Source of the DNA: Apoda limacodes
Taxonomy: Eukaryota; Arthropoda; Insecta; Lepidoptera; Limacodidae
NCBI GenBank assembly: GCA_946406115.1
Contig: OX291545.1
Span: 28,701,153 to 28,765,152, forward strand
Reading direction: 5' to 3'
Length of the DNA: 64,000 nucleotides
The position numbers and the translations under genes are program-made. Positions 20,121-31,983 of the stretch are shown one piece after another (positions within the stretch are counted from its first letter, which is position 1; each line of letters starts with the position of its first letter). The notes below the pieces were generated by a model. It made no database searches and had not been told where the DNA came from. It saw only the letters and a program-made list of their open reading frames with translations.

Positions 20121-22983
20121 ATTTACGCGAACGTTTACAGCATAGAAATACTGTATACTTAAAACCAGGCATTGATGAACATTAACAAAATTATTGTTTT
20201 GATAAACTCAATTTTATTGATTGTCTAGAGTTGATTTCTAGTCTTTTTTATTTCTAGAGTGTTCAAAGTTTGCCGTTTTTAATTATCTGGTCCTTTATAC
20301 AAAAGGTTTAACCAATCCTCAATAACTCAGATATAAATTATAAATCTTTCTATGCAACCGAACTTCTAGCACCACTTTGGAATCGTCCCGAGTAAAAATT
20401 ATCATATTTTATGTTCTTCAATCAAAATCAGATTCAAGCTAGGAATCCAATATTTTTACTCTTTATAAAACTCAAAAAAAAAACAGGTTATACAAATAAG
20501 TGAATCAACCAATAAAAACACACATTTTGTATTGGAGCATTTCAAAAAATAGCTGTACATAGTAAAATTATCAATGATCCTATTGAAAAAAGGTAAAGGA
20601 ACTTCAAACATCATTTAAAAGTATCTAAAGATGAAGTTTTTGTAATCTAAGTTAAAAGCTATAGAGTTGTACTCTTGCATGTACATATTATGTATGTAGC
20701 TTATAACTTAAATAACTAAAAACATCATCTTCACATAATGTTTGAAGTTCCGTTCGTTACCTTTGCTCACAATTGCTTCTTCATACCTACCTATTGCCAA
20801 TTGCTTTTCTTTATGCGATTAAGTAAATTTTTGAACATAATATATTTATTGACATTCATAGCAAATGACTTTAACAGTGTAGCTTAAACTTTGCATTGCA
20901 TTATTATGTCTAGTCGAATTCAGCTACCGCCGCGCGCCGCACCACGACGTATTGACGCCGCCACCCTGCGTGCAACACGCTCCTACCGGCGACGGAGACA
21001 AATCGATCGGGTACATATGAGACATTTGTAAATATTCATGTGTAATATTAGATGCAAATAAGTGCTAAGGTTATTACTTTACTTTACCAACAGGGTTTCG
21101 CCTAAGGTAAAGTGAAAGGGGCGATTTTAGTTCGATTTTCGATCTTAAAAGTAGTTCTCAACCAAGAAAAAGTTAATGAAATGATAATAATATTTTTTTT
21201 ATTAATTTTATTATTATTATTTTATTGCAAAATGATATACCTAAAAAAATCTTTTGTAATAAAACAAACAAACAACATCAAATATTTTCAAGAAGTGTTT
21301 CAAGGTTTACCTGTAATAATGGTATTCGATTGCTTATGTTTATTTTAGATTTTGTATTAGCATGTTCTTAATAAAGTTCTCTTTTTCTTGAGACGGGTAG
21401 TAGAAGGAATGCATCTATTACCTATCCCTGTATTTGTGCCTGACTCTACAAACTTGGAACACTAATAAAACCTTCCGTATGTCATTTGGTAGTTGGGTGT
21501 TCTTGCTGCCTCTAATCTGTTACATAAGTACACAAGGTAAGCACTAGTTCGCTTACATATATGTATATAAAATATTACTGTCGAAGCTGCGAATGTAAGC
21601 TTTTGAGGAATGAGTAGAGCTTTAAGGCCGTACCGAAAGTGAGGCCGGCAATAATACGACTCAAACAATGAGCATGGATTTACTTGAAAACGCAGAGAAA
21701 AGAAAACAGACTTTTAATAGATAAGTTTTTTAGTAAAAGTAAATAAATAAGTAAGGATTTTTTAATGTACAAAGTATAAAAAATTACTATGTATTTCAGA
21801 TGAGTTGGCACTCAGTCATGCGACAATTTATTGGTCGGACTCCGTAACTAGTACTAAGCACCGAGCACACCGTAGCGACATGCGTATATTGTCGAACTCA
21901 TTTGAAACGCATAGTAAATTGGGTAAGCCACACTTTAATAAGTGCCAATCATATACGAAATATAGTGGCAGCTGTATATCAAACCCTACATCCCACCCCT
22001 CCCCTTGCCTATCTCCAACACGGGTCTCCTTTCTTACTGTGGAAGACATAGTGCAAATTTGTTACAGACACTTAATCTGGATTAAGATCCCGGCTTAAAA
22101 ACAATCCAGATCCCGGCTAGCAAAGTTTTTTTTTATTGAGATTCCTTGACGTATGACTGTAGCACTGTCTGGGAGACCTGGCTGGAACACCCACCATTCA
22201 ACCTTGTTAAACTATTTACTTTAACAATGTAGAGGCCTTCTAAGCCATTCAAGATATACGTTGTCACAGAAACTCCTTCATGCCTGCCTGACACCCAACA
22301 AGAACCAGGTTGGCTATTTCAGTACTTGCCAATAACACATTTTCCATTGTTCAAACGCTGACTATAAAATCACGTTTTTCTCTTTCTACCAATTTTTTTA
22401 TTGTCTTAAACAATATTAAATAAAAAAAAATTAAATTAAGAAAATTATTTATAAATTATACATTTTCTTTCTTGACACAGCCAAGCCAGTTTGACAAGCC
22501 ATTATACAAAAATAACTTGAGAACAGTAAATTCAAGGAAAAGAGAAGAAAGAAACGAAAAGTCTGTTACGCCAATGGCCGCATACCAACTTTTGCGGCAA
22601 GACTGCTTTACAATTCACCATCTGTAATAAAATTGGATTTTCTTACTAGGGATCGAACCCTAGTCCTTCGTTCCATCAATTAAGCTCATTTTGAAAATTA
22701 TTTCGAAGAACGGAACAGTTATGTAGGTAAGTCAGGCATTATAATTGATGATTAACTGAACTTACCTGTGAGTGTCATTCTATCGCAATTATATGAGTAC
22801 GTTTCGTTCGAAAGATATAATAACACATGTTGTACTTCCATTATCCTGTTCACCCTTATTTAACTATTGTGGGTATTTTTATAAATCACCCACCCACTTC
22901 GGCCTCGCTGTTACAGACAGTCTCATTTTTTAGAGTACCTACATCAAAATTTTCAGGGGTTAGAGCACTAGGGCGGGTGGGAA
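20121..22983. other. intergenic AT-rich DNA with small GC-rich patch
   Basis: A GC-rich patch at 20925-21000 stands out but has no recognisable frame. At 21799 a polypyrimidine-AG stretch precedes a 97-codon frame (21805-22098) that I do not recognise; its opposite strand looks like a common repeat. A tRNA B-box-like word is at about 22655 on the - strand. No gene can be supported. Confidence 0.45.
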
Positions 22984-23169
22984 ACACTGAGTCTCAAATC
23001 GAGACTACACTGTCCAAGGTTTCTGACTGGGGACGGGTAAACTAGGTCCGATTCAACCCTACAAAGACACAAGTCTGCGCGTTCACCGCTAAGAAAACTG
23101 TAGTCCCACAATTCCAGAACACTCCCCTCTCCATCTCCAAGAGCATTGGATTCCATGGTGTCGACATCA
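22984..23169 (+). pseudogene. LINE reverse transcriptase fragment (post-catalytic region)
   Basis: One frame with a TAG at 23043-23045 encodes SQIETTLSKVSDWGRVN, then VRFNPTKTQVCAFTAKK and SISKSIGFHGVDI. This is the segment following the RT catalytic motif in a widespread insect LINE; the dispersed 3' ends at 27560, 41628, 43720, 51320 and 57543 probably belong to the same family. It is cut off at 23169 by the TTCAAA tail of the LINE on the other strand. Confidence 0.75.
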
Positions 23170-25509
23170 AATTCAAATTCAAATTCAAAATAATTTATTC
23201 AGTTTAGGCTACAATAATTGAGCACTTATGAATGTCACTACGCCATCGGTTCGTAAGTCTACAGGGCGGGAGACCTTGTACTGAGAAGAACCGGCAAGAA
23301 ACTCAGCAAGGGCATTTCTTTTCTCCCTTTCTCTCTTCAATTAAATTCAATCCAATTAAAATATTGGAAAATGCCCTCCTTATCATAAAAAGACACTTTC
23401 CATTACAAACATAAAAAAAACATGAAATATAAAGCACAAGCACAACATAAAAAAGTATCTAATATAAACAAAAGACAGTTTATGTATTCCTCACTAAGAA
23501 ATAATCAATGTCTTACAGTATTAATAAACAAAACAAAAAGTAAGACTAAATACTAAGAATACAAAGAAGTTTGCAAGAGCAGACCAGCCTCCACAGGCGG
23601 CACCTGTTCACGAGTATGACACATGAATCAGCCATCGCTTCGCTCAACCATGTTTTAGGGAACGTAACGATCCGACACACACGCCACCACCGCAGAGACA
23701 CTTTGAGAGAGCATGACACACTCAAGCAACTCCAATAAAACTTCGATTGTACTAGTTACAATGTGTGTAGTAAAGGAACAAAATATAAGAGGAGAAGATT
23801 GAAAGGTTCGTAATGCTTTACTACCGAGAAGCAAATAAACTCACTAGTTAATCTTTTATACATCAACTAAAAATACAATATAGCCTTACACTAGGTAATA
23901 ACATAATAAACAATGTTTTAATTAAAAAAAAATATTTCAAATGCCCCAATACAAATCAATTAAGTTCTAATTTTTCCAAGCATTTTTATCATTTATGTAT
24001 TCATCAACTTTGTAATAGCTTTTTTTCATTAAACTATCTTTGACATATATTTTAAATTTATTTGAGGGTAAATTTACCACATGTTCTGGAATTTTATTGT
24101 AGAAAAATATACTTTGTATTCCGAAAGAGCTATGTACCTTCTGAAGACGACAATTTGGAACTACCAATTTATCCTTAGCCCTTGTATTGACACTGTGGAG
24201 GTCACTATTTTTAGCAAATAAGTGACAATTTTGGCGTACATACATTATACAAGCCAAGATATATTGGCAAGGAACAGTTAAAATATCAATTTCCCTAAAT
24301 AGTTAGTTCCCTAAGAGAAATTCGAGGTCCTAATTTATAAATTGACCGTACTGCTCTCTTTTGCAAAATAAAGACTGTATCAATATCAGCAGCCTTACCC
24401 CAAAGCAAAATGCCATAAGACATGACGGAATGGAAATAGCTAAAGTAGACCAAGCGAGCAGTGTCAACATCTGTAAGCTGCCTAACTTTCCTAACTGCAT
24501 AGGCAGCTGAACTGAGTTTTCCTGCAAGAACTGAAATGTGAGGGTTCCACTGCAGCCTATTGTCTAATGTAATACCTAGAAACACTGTTGAGTCTAATAG
24601 TTCTATTTCTTCTCCGTTTAGGGATAATTTTCTACTTATGTTTCTGACATTTGGCATCATAAATTTTAAACACTTAGTCTTTTTCGCATTAAGAAGTAAA
24701 TTATTTGCCGTAAACCACTGAAGAACCTGAGAAAGCGCACTACTTACGTCGTCAAAATTAGTTTTATTTCTGTCAACTTTAAATAAAAGAGATGTGTCAT
24801 CAGCAAATAGTACAATCTTGCACAGCTTCTCCACAAAGAAAGGCAAGTCATTTATGTAAATTAAAAATAGAAAAGGACCTAAAATAGAACCTTGAGGAAC
24901 TCCTAATTTTACTTCAGAGCCATTGGATTTTACTTCATTGATTTGAACCTTTTGCGTCTACTACTCAAATATGAGCGGATATGCTCAAGAGCCAAATCTG
25001 CAATACCATAATGACTCAGTTTCCGTATAAGAGTTTCATGTTGCACGCAGTCGAGTGCCTTTGATAGATCACAGAAGATACCAATAGCATTTTGTGACTG
25101 TTCCCAAGCAGCAAATATATGCTGTATAAGGGCAAACCTGCGTCAGTTGTGGAACGCCCTCTTGTAAAACCAAACTGTTGAGGATGAAGTAATCCATTTA
25201 AGTTAAAATGTTTCAGCATCTGATTGAACATAATTTTTTCAAAAATTTGCTTAAGGCTTATTAGGATCATCTTTACTTCCACTTTTAAAAAGTGGTATTA
25301 TTTTACTATATTTCATTAAGTCTGGGAATATCCCTTCGTCAACACACTTATTAAATATTATGGCTAAGATTGGTGCTATAATATCAATAATGCCGCTAAG
25401 GACTTTGACTGATATACCCCATAGGTCACAAGTTTTTTTCTGAGTTAGTAATTTAAATGTCTTTATGATGTCTTCAGAGTTAACATGCTCAAAAAAATTT
25501 CACCCGTAC
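23170..25509 (-). mobile_element. CR1-like LINE, 5'-truncated and decayed
   Basis: Sense strand is -. RT coding (25509 down to about 23967) is followed by a 3' UTR of about 800 bases ending in TTGAAT-type hexamer repeats at 23170-23190, the short-repeat tail usual in CR1-like LINEs. The 3' UTR is nearly the same as at 40842-41346 and 58335-59094. It inserted into another LINE (22984-23169). The 5' end abuts an inverted repeat at 25503-25637. Confidence 0.85.
23967..25500 (-). pseudogene. CR1-like LINE reverse transcriptase, broken into several frames
   Basis: From 25500 down the frame encodes VNSEDIIKTFKLLTQKK and GIFPDLMKYSKIIPLFKSG, then KIFEKIMFNQML and HPQQFGFTRGRSTTDAG, RT fingers. The stretch with motifs A and B (about 25130-24850) is frame-disrupted. 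The next long frame (24846-24295) contains FADDTSLLF (motif C), NAKKTKCLKFM, FLGITLDNRLQW and LVYFSYFHSVMSYGILLWG. A 4-base duplication (AGTTAGTT on +, near 24301) shifts the frame. The final part (24257-23967) contains ACIMYVRQN and AKDKLVVPNCRL. It once copied element RNA; now inactive. Clade assignment (CR1 group) is from motif style. Confidence 0.85.
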
Positions 25510-25637
25510 TAACATTTTTTTTAGATCGAAAATCTTATTTTTTTTATTTCTTTATTTATCACACAATCAGAACACCCATTTAAATAGTGTAAGATATAAG
25601 TACAAGTAATACTATGTACAGAGGCAAGCTTATCTCC
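25503..25637. repeat. ~130-base inverted repeat, left unit
   Basis: Pairs with 26536-26668 in reverse complement; the shared core runs from GATCGAAAATCTTATTTT to GAGGCAAGCTTATCTC with a few differences. CGTAC occurs just outside both units (25505-25509 and 26664-26668). Confidence 0.75.
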
Positions 25638-26535
25638 ATTGACAGATCTAGTTTTCCATACATTTTATAAAAAAAATAGTGTAATGTCTAGCAAAAAAGG
25701 TTATATCATCTGATTGGAAGGGTCATTTTAAACTCTGTGAGAATTCATTTTTAATTTAGTTTTAAATTTTAATTTAAACTTTTTCCTAGCGTTTTGATTA
25801 AGAATATTTGCAACATGCATGTATAAATAATCCTCAGGATCTGCGTTAATTTTAATTAGGATCTTAATAAACTTAATATCCAAGAAATTTAAAATTTCAG
25901 TCTTTATACGCACAGTGTTTTTTTTAGGCCAGAAGCAATTATTTTATTCATAGCTACGCCCTTTCAATTAAAATGCTTGTAAAACTTTCAAGCTCTGTCG
26001 CTCGTGTACACCATTAAGAGTATTTTAATGAGTACAGAAACACTTACTTAAAATATTGTGAACGTAAGGTACACAAGTTTTTTAATTGGAATCATTAAAC
26101 GCCATTTATATTACCTTTACTTCGCGAAGAAGCAATTCATTATTGAATTGGAACTTATTTTTAACAATAATGCTAAACTTCCGTAGTGTGACTTGTTAAA
26201 AAGACCAGTAGACTGCATGGTTGGTGTATATTTCATAGATAATATATATACTGATGTTATTTGTCTTAAGTTTCAGTCTCCAAATATAATAACATATGTA
26301 GTACTTCTATTGTACCTACTGGCTTCGCACTTACTAAATTATGGCAAGTATTTAACTGTATCAAAAATTCCTTCTTTTTTATACAAAAAAAAATACCAAT
26401 CCTAATGAAAAATACTGATTGCACAGCAAAACAGTTACCTTAGACTGTTATTATTTTAGCAACAATTTGAGTTTGTCACGCATCGCTGTTGATTGAAAAA
26501 CGTTTTTTTATTAATATTATTAGATATGCACTCAT
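25638..26535. other. AT-rich segment between two inverted repeats
   Basis: About 900 bases. The only frame of note is a 61-codon one on - (25913-25728), Lys/Asn-rich, which I do not recognise. With its flanking inverted repeats the whole block (25510-26663) could be a non-autonomous transposon. Confidence 0.4.
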
Positions 26536-26668
26536 TAGAGATAAGCTTGCCTCTGTACATAGTATTACTTATACTTATATCTTACACTATTTAAATGGGT
26601 GTTCTGATTGTGTATTAAATAATGAATTAAAGAAAAATAAGATTTTCGATCAAAAAAAATTTTCGTAC
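26536..26668. repeat. ~130-base inverted repeat, right unit
   Basis: Reverse complement of 25503-25637. Read on + it falls in an open frame (26489-26722), but the same protein reading in the left unit is on the other strand, so coding is not implied. Confidence 0.75.
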
Positions 26669-27540
26669 CCGACGACCCGAAAAAGAGTCACCCGACTCTT
26701 TTTTTGCACTCCGAAACTTTGAGATTTTAACTTAGTTCAGAATGAAACATTATCTCCTTAAAAAATTTGAAGAACGATAGATTATACAGTTCTATTGAAT
26801 AGTGCGTAATCGTACATGACTATTCTTAACCATCGTCCATGCAAAAACAGAAAATCTTACTATTTACAAGATAATAAAAGTGACTTATGACATTTATCCA
26901 TATTTATGAGACACGTTTCATTAATGTTGACGTCGTAAGTCTATATTCTGAGTAAACACAATAAAGTTAACGACAAAGCTCACGGCGACGGCGGCCCCGC
27001 TACATCAGCGCTTGAATCACGTTACGATGACAAACTTCAGCTGACAGTTGAAATTTCTGTTCAACCAAAGTGTAAAATATTTATGGCTTTTAACCGCAAC
27101 AATATTACTAAATCGTTTATAGTCTTAGATTCCATTGTTTATGAGAATTTTGTAAACTATTCAATTCAGTTTTACTTAATAAAATATTCCTTTAGAAAAA
27201 AAGAATGCCTTTTAGTCATATTGCTTTTTTGTCCTTCTTAGTATTATTCCTTTTGAATATTGATCTTTTAGGGAATTATTTATTCCTTTTGAATATTGGT
27301 TTTTCTGCTGAAATTTTCCGCAGGAGTAATTACTCCTGCGTAAAATTCTAATTGGAAAAGGAGGACGATAAAGGCACCTGACTTTGTGTCCCGATAAATT
27401 CTAAACTATAACCGAATACCACGTAGACAAACTATAGTTACAGCAATAGCATGCTATAGCAAACTTTACCACTATTATCGAAGACATTGCCGTCAGGATC
27501 CCTCGTTGATAACGAAATTTTGCGTAAGAAAACTCGCAGG
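26669..27540. other. intergenic DNA with a short perfect palindrome
   Basis: Contains a perfect 22-base palindrome at 27319-27340 and two near-identical words (TATTCCTTTTGAATATTG) near 27244 and 27280. A GC-rich patch lies at 26980-27010. No gene seen. Confidence 0.5.
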
Positions 27541-27559
27541 AAAAAGCTAGTTTACAACG

Positions 27560-27866
27560 ATTTCATTAAGAATTAAGGTTACACTAAAGACATCAAGCAA
27601 TGTAAAATAATAGCCCAGTACGGAGATGATTTCCAAAGTCGTTTTAAATCCTTCCTCCCGCGTTCGGTTGGGTCGTGGAATGAGCTCCATGCCAAGGTTT
27701 TCTCTAAGGACTACAGTATGGGGTTCTTCAAGAAAGAAGTTATTATATTTTTGAAGGGTCGGCAACGTCCGAGTGATGCCCCTAGTGTTGCAAGCGTCCA
27801 TAGGGTTCGGTGACCAGTTAATATCAGGCGGACCGTTAGCTTGTTTGCCACCTTAGCAGTATAAAA
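27560..27866 (+). pseudogene. LINE 3' end fragment, family B
   Basis: One short frame encodes SFLPRSVGSWNELHAKVF, then DYSMGFFKKEV and FLKGRQRPSDAPSVASVHR and stops; this is the C-terminus of a common insect LINE ORF2. It is followed by its characteristic tail (AGGCGGACCGT, GCTTGTTTGCCACC, then a TATAAAAAA end). Shorter relatives are at 41628, 43720, 51320 (on -) and 57543. Confidence 0.75.
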
Positions 27867-28110
27867 AATATCTCTTGAACTTTGAAGTAGAATTTGTTGT
27901 TAAGATGAAAGCTTCCAATCTATCAGCTAAGGAATCATGATAAAACTATAAAACAAATCTTTCTTAAATACTGCTGAAAACCATAGTTTGGTAGAAATAT
28001 TGTTTTCTTTGTCTTTTAATAATGATATGACGCTGAAAACAATACAATATATATTTCGGGAGGATCAATTGTATTTCTTTTTAAATTATCTTATTTTTTA
28101 TTTATTTTAA

Positions 28111-28877
28111 GAGTTCCGTACCTCAAAAGGAAAAAAAGAACCCTATAGGATCACTTTATTTTCCGTCTGTTTGTCTGTCAAGACCCCTTTTCCTCGGAAC
28201 TCGTGAAGGTGTCAAGTTGAAATTAATATCAAATACTAAGGTCTACGGTCACTTAAAGTTGTAAATAAGATCAAGCTTCTAAGTCAACGAATTAAAAAAT
28301 TCAGCCGAAATACGTGCATTTTTATCGCATATTTTGGCATTCACAAATAAAATAAAAACCTATGGGGTGCCTACCGTTGTCCTTGAACCATGCAATTTGA
28401 CTAGAAGTTAGGTCTTCATTCACTAATGTATGGAAAAAAAATCTAAAATTTGTAGTTATAACACATTAAAAAAAATGTTTGTTGGTCTGTCTGCCGATAC
28501 CTTTTTACTAAAGAACGCGAGAAATCAAGTTGAAATTAATATCAATTATTAAAATCTAAAATCACTTAAAGTTGTTCAAAAATTAAGCTTTTAAGTCAAT
28601 GTAATAAAAAAATATGCCCAAAATACGGCCAATTTTGTCGTATATTGTGACAAAAATAAATCAAAAAGTATGGGGTACTTTCCGTTGACCTAGAATCATA
28701 AAATTTGGCAAGAAGCAAGATAAACAAATAGTAACCTCATAAATATAGGAAAAATCTAACATCTGATAATTAAGGAATAAACCTGACAGATCTCATGATA
28801 GAAGAATTATCCACATATAATAAGTTAGTACGGAACCCTCGGTGTTCGAGTCAGACTCGCATTGGGCCGGTTTTTTT
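28111..28877 (+). repeat. dispersed lepidopteran-type repeat, family C, partly duplicated inside
   Basis: Opens AGTTCCGTACCTCAAAAGG and ends TACGGAACCCTCGGTG with the GCCGGTTTTTTT tail. Two internal blocks (about 28140-28400 and 28480-28720) are diverged versions of each other (AAGTTGAAATTAATATCAA, TCAAGCTT-like and GTTGACCTAGAATCAT-like words), so it is a partial tandem duplication. Relative: 45009-45543. Confidence 0.7.
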
Positions 28878-28929
28878 CTGTACTATTTCACTTTTAGGTT
28901 GATATAATTAATTAATAAGAGCTGGAGAC

Positions 28930-29247
28930 ATGACCTCGAAAGGCCTTAGACTTGTAAATGTTTTAATCTGCATACTGATAGCGACTCCATTTAGTTCGTT
29001 AAGATTCATTAAACAGAGTTCAAGTAATATCATTATATCTAACTTGAATACATTTAATATTGGTAACTTAAATAAATTAAAAAAAAAACTGTATATAAAT
29101 AATTTAGTTTATATACTTACTAGATTTTGTGCTGAAGCGGCTTTGATAGTGTTTCTAGTGAATACTTCCCTCGTGTGTAGTGCAACAAACTTTTCTGATC
29201 CGGTGGTCGAAAATCAAAACTACAGTCGCTATATTAAAATGATGTGA
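28930..29247 (+). other. 105-codon open frame, not recognised
   Basis: The frame starts with ATG at 28930. The protein has a hydrophobic stretch near residues 8-25, an Asn/Lys-rich centre and a second hydrophobic stretch near residues 73-86. It is AT-rich and lies between repeats: family C ends at 28877, and a GGTTACGGAACCCTAA repeat end follows at about 29390. I cannot name a family. It may be chance in AT-rich DNA. Confidence 0.2.
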
Positions 29248-29249
29248 AC

Positions 29250-30085
29250 TTGCGTGACACTAGCGACCGCCGTGCTAGGTAATCCACCATCATAAGTTCA
29301 TAACACATTCTATGAAACATTCAGACTTCTATCTACTTCTAGTCTAAAATAGGTGGGAGAGACAATCGGACAGGATAGATCATTTTAGGCTCCGTTTGGT
29401 TACGGAACCCTAATAATTATTGTGGAACAATGACCACCATATTAAGAAAATAACAAAATGGTGTATCTACGCCAGGCTTCATTTAAAATGATCTAAAAAT
29501 TTTCAACAAAAAACAAATAAATAGTTTTATTTGTTTATGTATTGTCTTTTATGTTTCTTTTCAGTGTGGTAAATACACTTTATATCACTTGATACAGATT
29601 ACAAAAGGTAAAAAAATTGTGATTTGTACCTAAGAGGCTGTACAATGGAAGTCCATTTTTCCGCTGTTTTGACCTATTGAAGCACTCCACAGCCAAGAGT
29701 TCCTTAAACCGACAAACGTACATAAAAGCACTGATGTAAGTTAACAAAGCTAATAAAGCCAGGTTTCTAGCTAGTGGAAATCTTCTGCTTTTCCATCCCT
29801 TCGTAACAGCCCTGATGTTATGTGTGTATATTAAATAGAGATAAAATTATTAAGCAAAAGAAGAAAGCTTTTATTACGTTTTTCGCAAGAGCACGTCTCT
29901 AAGCTTGTTGCAATTAGTTTCCGCTACGTATTCAAGCCGCAAAACCTACTTTCCCAAAATTCATTTTATGAAATTGAATCTTTTATGAGAATTAACCATT
30001 TACTGTCTGGAATTATGTAAATTAAACATAAAATAAAATAAACTTTTAATTTTCGTACTGACTTAAACATATTTAAATGAATTTC
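29250..30085. other. intergenic DNA, end of a dispersed repeat only
   Basis: A repeat end (GGTTACGGAACCCTAA) is at about 29395-29412. Nothing else recognised. Confidence 0.4.
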
Positions 30086-30087
30086 CA

Positions 30088-30240
30088 TCGTTGGCGCAGT
30101 TCTTAGAGAGGCGGCTTACTGTTCAGAGGGCGAGGGTTCAATCCTCGCACAGAACAAACGTTTATGTGATAAACATTTGTTACTGTCTTGAATCCTGGGG
30201 ATTTTCTTTGTACATTGTGCATGTACTTCAATTTAAAAAG
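30088..30240 (+). repeat. tRNA-derived SINE-like unit
   Basis: Starts with a tRNA-like head: a degenerate A box (TTGGCGCAGTTCTTAGAGAGG) and a good B box (GGGTTCAATCC at about 30134), followed by AACGTTTATGTGATAAACATTTG-like body sequence. It is not a functional tRNA gene because no cloverleaf with an acceptor stem is apparent. Confidence 0.65.
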
Positions 30241-30309
30241 ACTTTAATTAACAGAAAGCGCTGTGTAAGGTATCTAGGAATAATTGATAAACAAATAAAT
30301 ATTTTTGGA

Positions 30310-30545
30310 CATTACACTCAGTGCTGTCTGGCCCTAAAGTAAGCAAAGCTTGTGATATGGGTACCAGACAACGTATACAAATACATAATATATTACTTTT
30401 TGTAAATACATACATATCATACATAAATACACCCAGACTCAAAACAAACACGAATGTTTATTACATAAATGTTTGTCCAGTGCGGGAATTCAATCCACAC
30501 CCTCTGCACAGTAGACAGCCAGCCATATACTGGACGGTATTTTAA
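30310..30545 (-). repeat. SINE-like unit, opposite orientation
   Basis: On the - strand it reads from a tRNA-like head (B box as GAATTGAATCC-like reverse complement near 30487) through AAACATTTATGTAATAAACATT to the GTCTGGTACCCATATCAC and AGGGCCAGAC end. The first ~70 bases resemble the unit at 30088-30240, and the tail resembles 50655-50890. The two units are arranged head-out. Confidence 0.6.
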
Positions 30546-31980
30546 AGCTTCTATAGGAAGTTAAATTTAACCTCCTATAAACAAGGCTTGTTATATATAT
30601 ATATCTTTGGATAGTTTAGTAAAAGCCGGTTTTAAAAATAAAATCATTTATATTTTTTGCCTGTAATAGTGAAAACTTGAACAATTCCTAAATCATTTAC
30701 CTGAAAAGGAGAAATTTACTTCTTTTCCCAGTCTACGTTATATAAAAGTTCAACTTGAAAGTTGAAACTAACCTCATTAAATTAAATAAAAATTGCTACA
30801 GAAAATAAAGCCTAACTGTCTAAGAGTAAAACCGTCAGTCAGCTTCGTTGCAACCGGATTATAGGTTCAGCATAATTAAACCAATTAATGATAGAACCAG
30901 TCGGCAGGTGTTTGATAGAACAGAAATAATATGATGAACTAAATATTCTATCAGGTATGCTGGTTGTCTAAGCCATATTTTACGCCCTACTGCTGAGGCA
31001 CAAGCCTCTGCTTCGAAAAGAAGGCTTAGGCCATAGTACACCGTAAAGACTCAGTGTAAATTGGCAGACTTTTGACGAGATAGTGGTCACACGACTGTCA
31101 GAGTTTTAAATCCGCCCATATATAAAGCCTCCTACTTGGCAAAACGACTGCTATCATAATATGCCAACAGCTGGACCGTTCCAAAGCACGGAGTAGCTCA
31201 AATGTGCCACCAGGCGGTCCCCATTCGCATTCTAACTACGCCCGATGTTGCTTAACTTTGTTTAACTCAACGCATTTGTCTCTCGAAAACTAAATAAACC
31301 AATATATACTAAGTATATTTTAGAGAAGGTAAAAATATTATATCATCGTAGCAAATATCAAAAAAATAGATTTTGATAAGTGAACTTGAAAAAATTTAAC
31401 GATCACATACTTAATTGAGAATAATAGTACACTACATAATAGTATAATAATATCCTACCACATAAATTACCTTTATAACAATATTTGTTCTGTTTAATTC
31501 GTTGGAAATAAATTAATCGCAAACAAATTTACCACAGCAATTATTCTGTCTCTGTCAACTAAGACATTTGGCAAATATTTTAATGACATTAAATTATGGA
31601 GTCGTTGAAAATGTATGGTAGAATCGTCATCACTTAGGCGGCTGCAAAGAGGACACTTACGACAGATAAACAATACTGATTTAATTGGCTCTCGTCCATT
31701 AGCAATACAATATAAGCACGTTATATTTTAAAGTTACACCTGTGTTTAATTTGAAGCAAAATATAAAATGTTTCGGGACTAGGTGTGAGTTTTCTTTATA
31801 GCGATGGTCTGTACACAGTTATCATACTTAATAAAAAAAATATGCTGTCTCCATATCCATACTCGATCGTTTGACAACGACTTTAATGAAGGACTTAATA
31901 TACAAATATGTAACTGCGAAAGTGAGTTTGTACGTTTGTCCTTCTATAACTCAGCAACTACAGGCAAAAGTTTTTATATA
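30546..31980. other. intergenic AT-rich DNA
   Basis: A short (TA)-rich run at 30594-30604 and a partial LINE-tail-like stretch (31895-31980: TAACTGCGAAAGTGAGTTTG) are the only items noted. Confidence 0.4.
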
Positions 31981-31983
31981 GTT

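Noticed and set aside
30130..30150. Functional tRNA gene
   Set aside because: B box is good but no cloverleaf with acceptor and anticodon stems; SINE head is the better reading.
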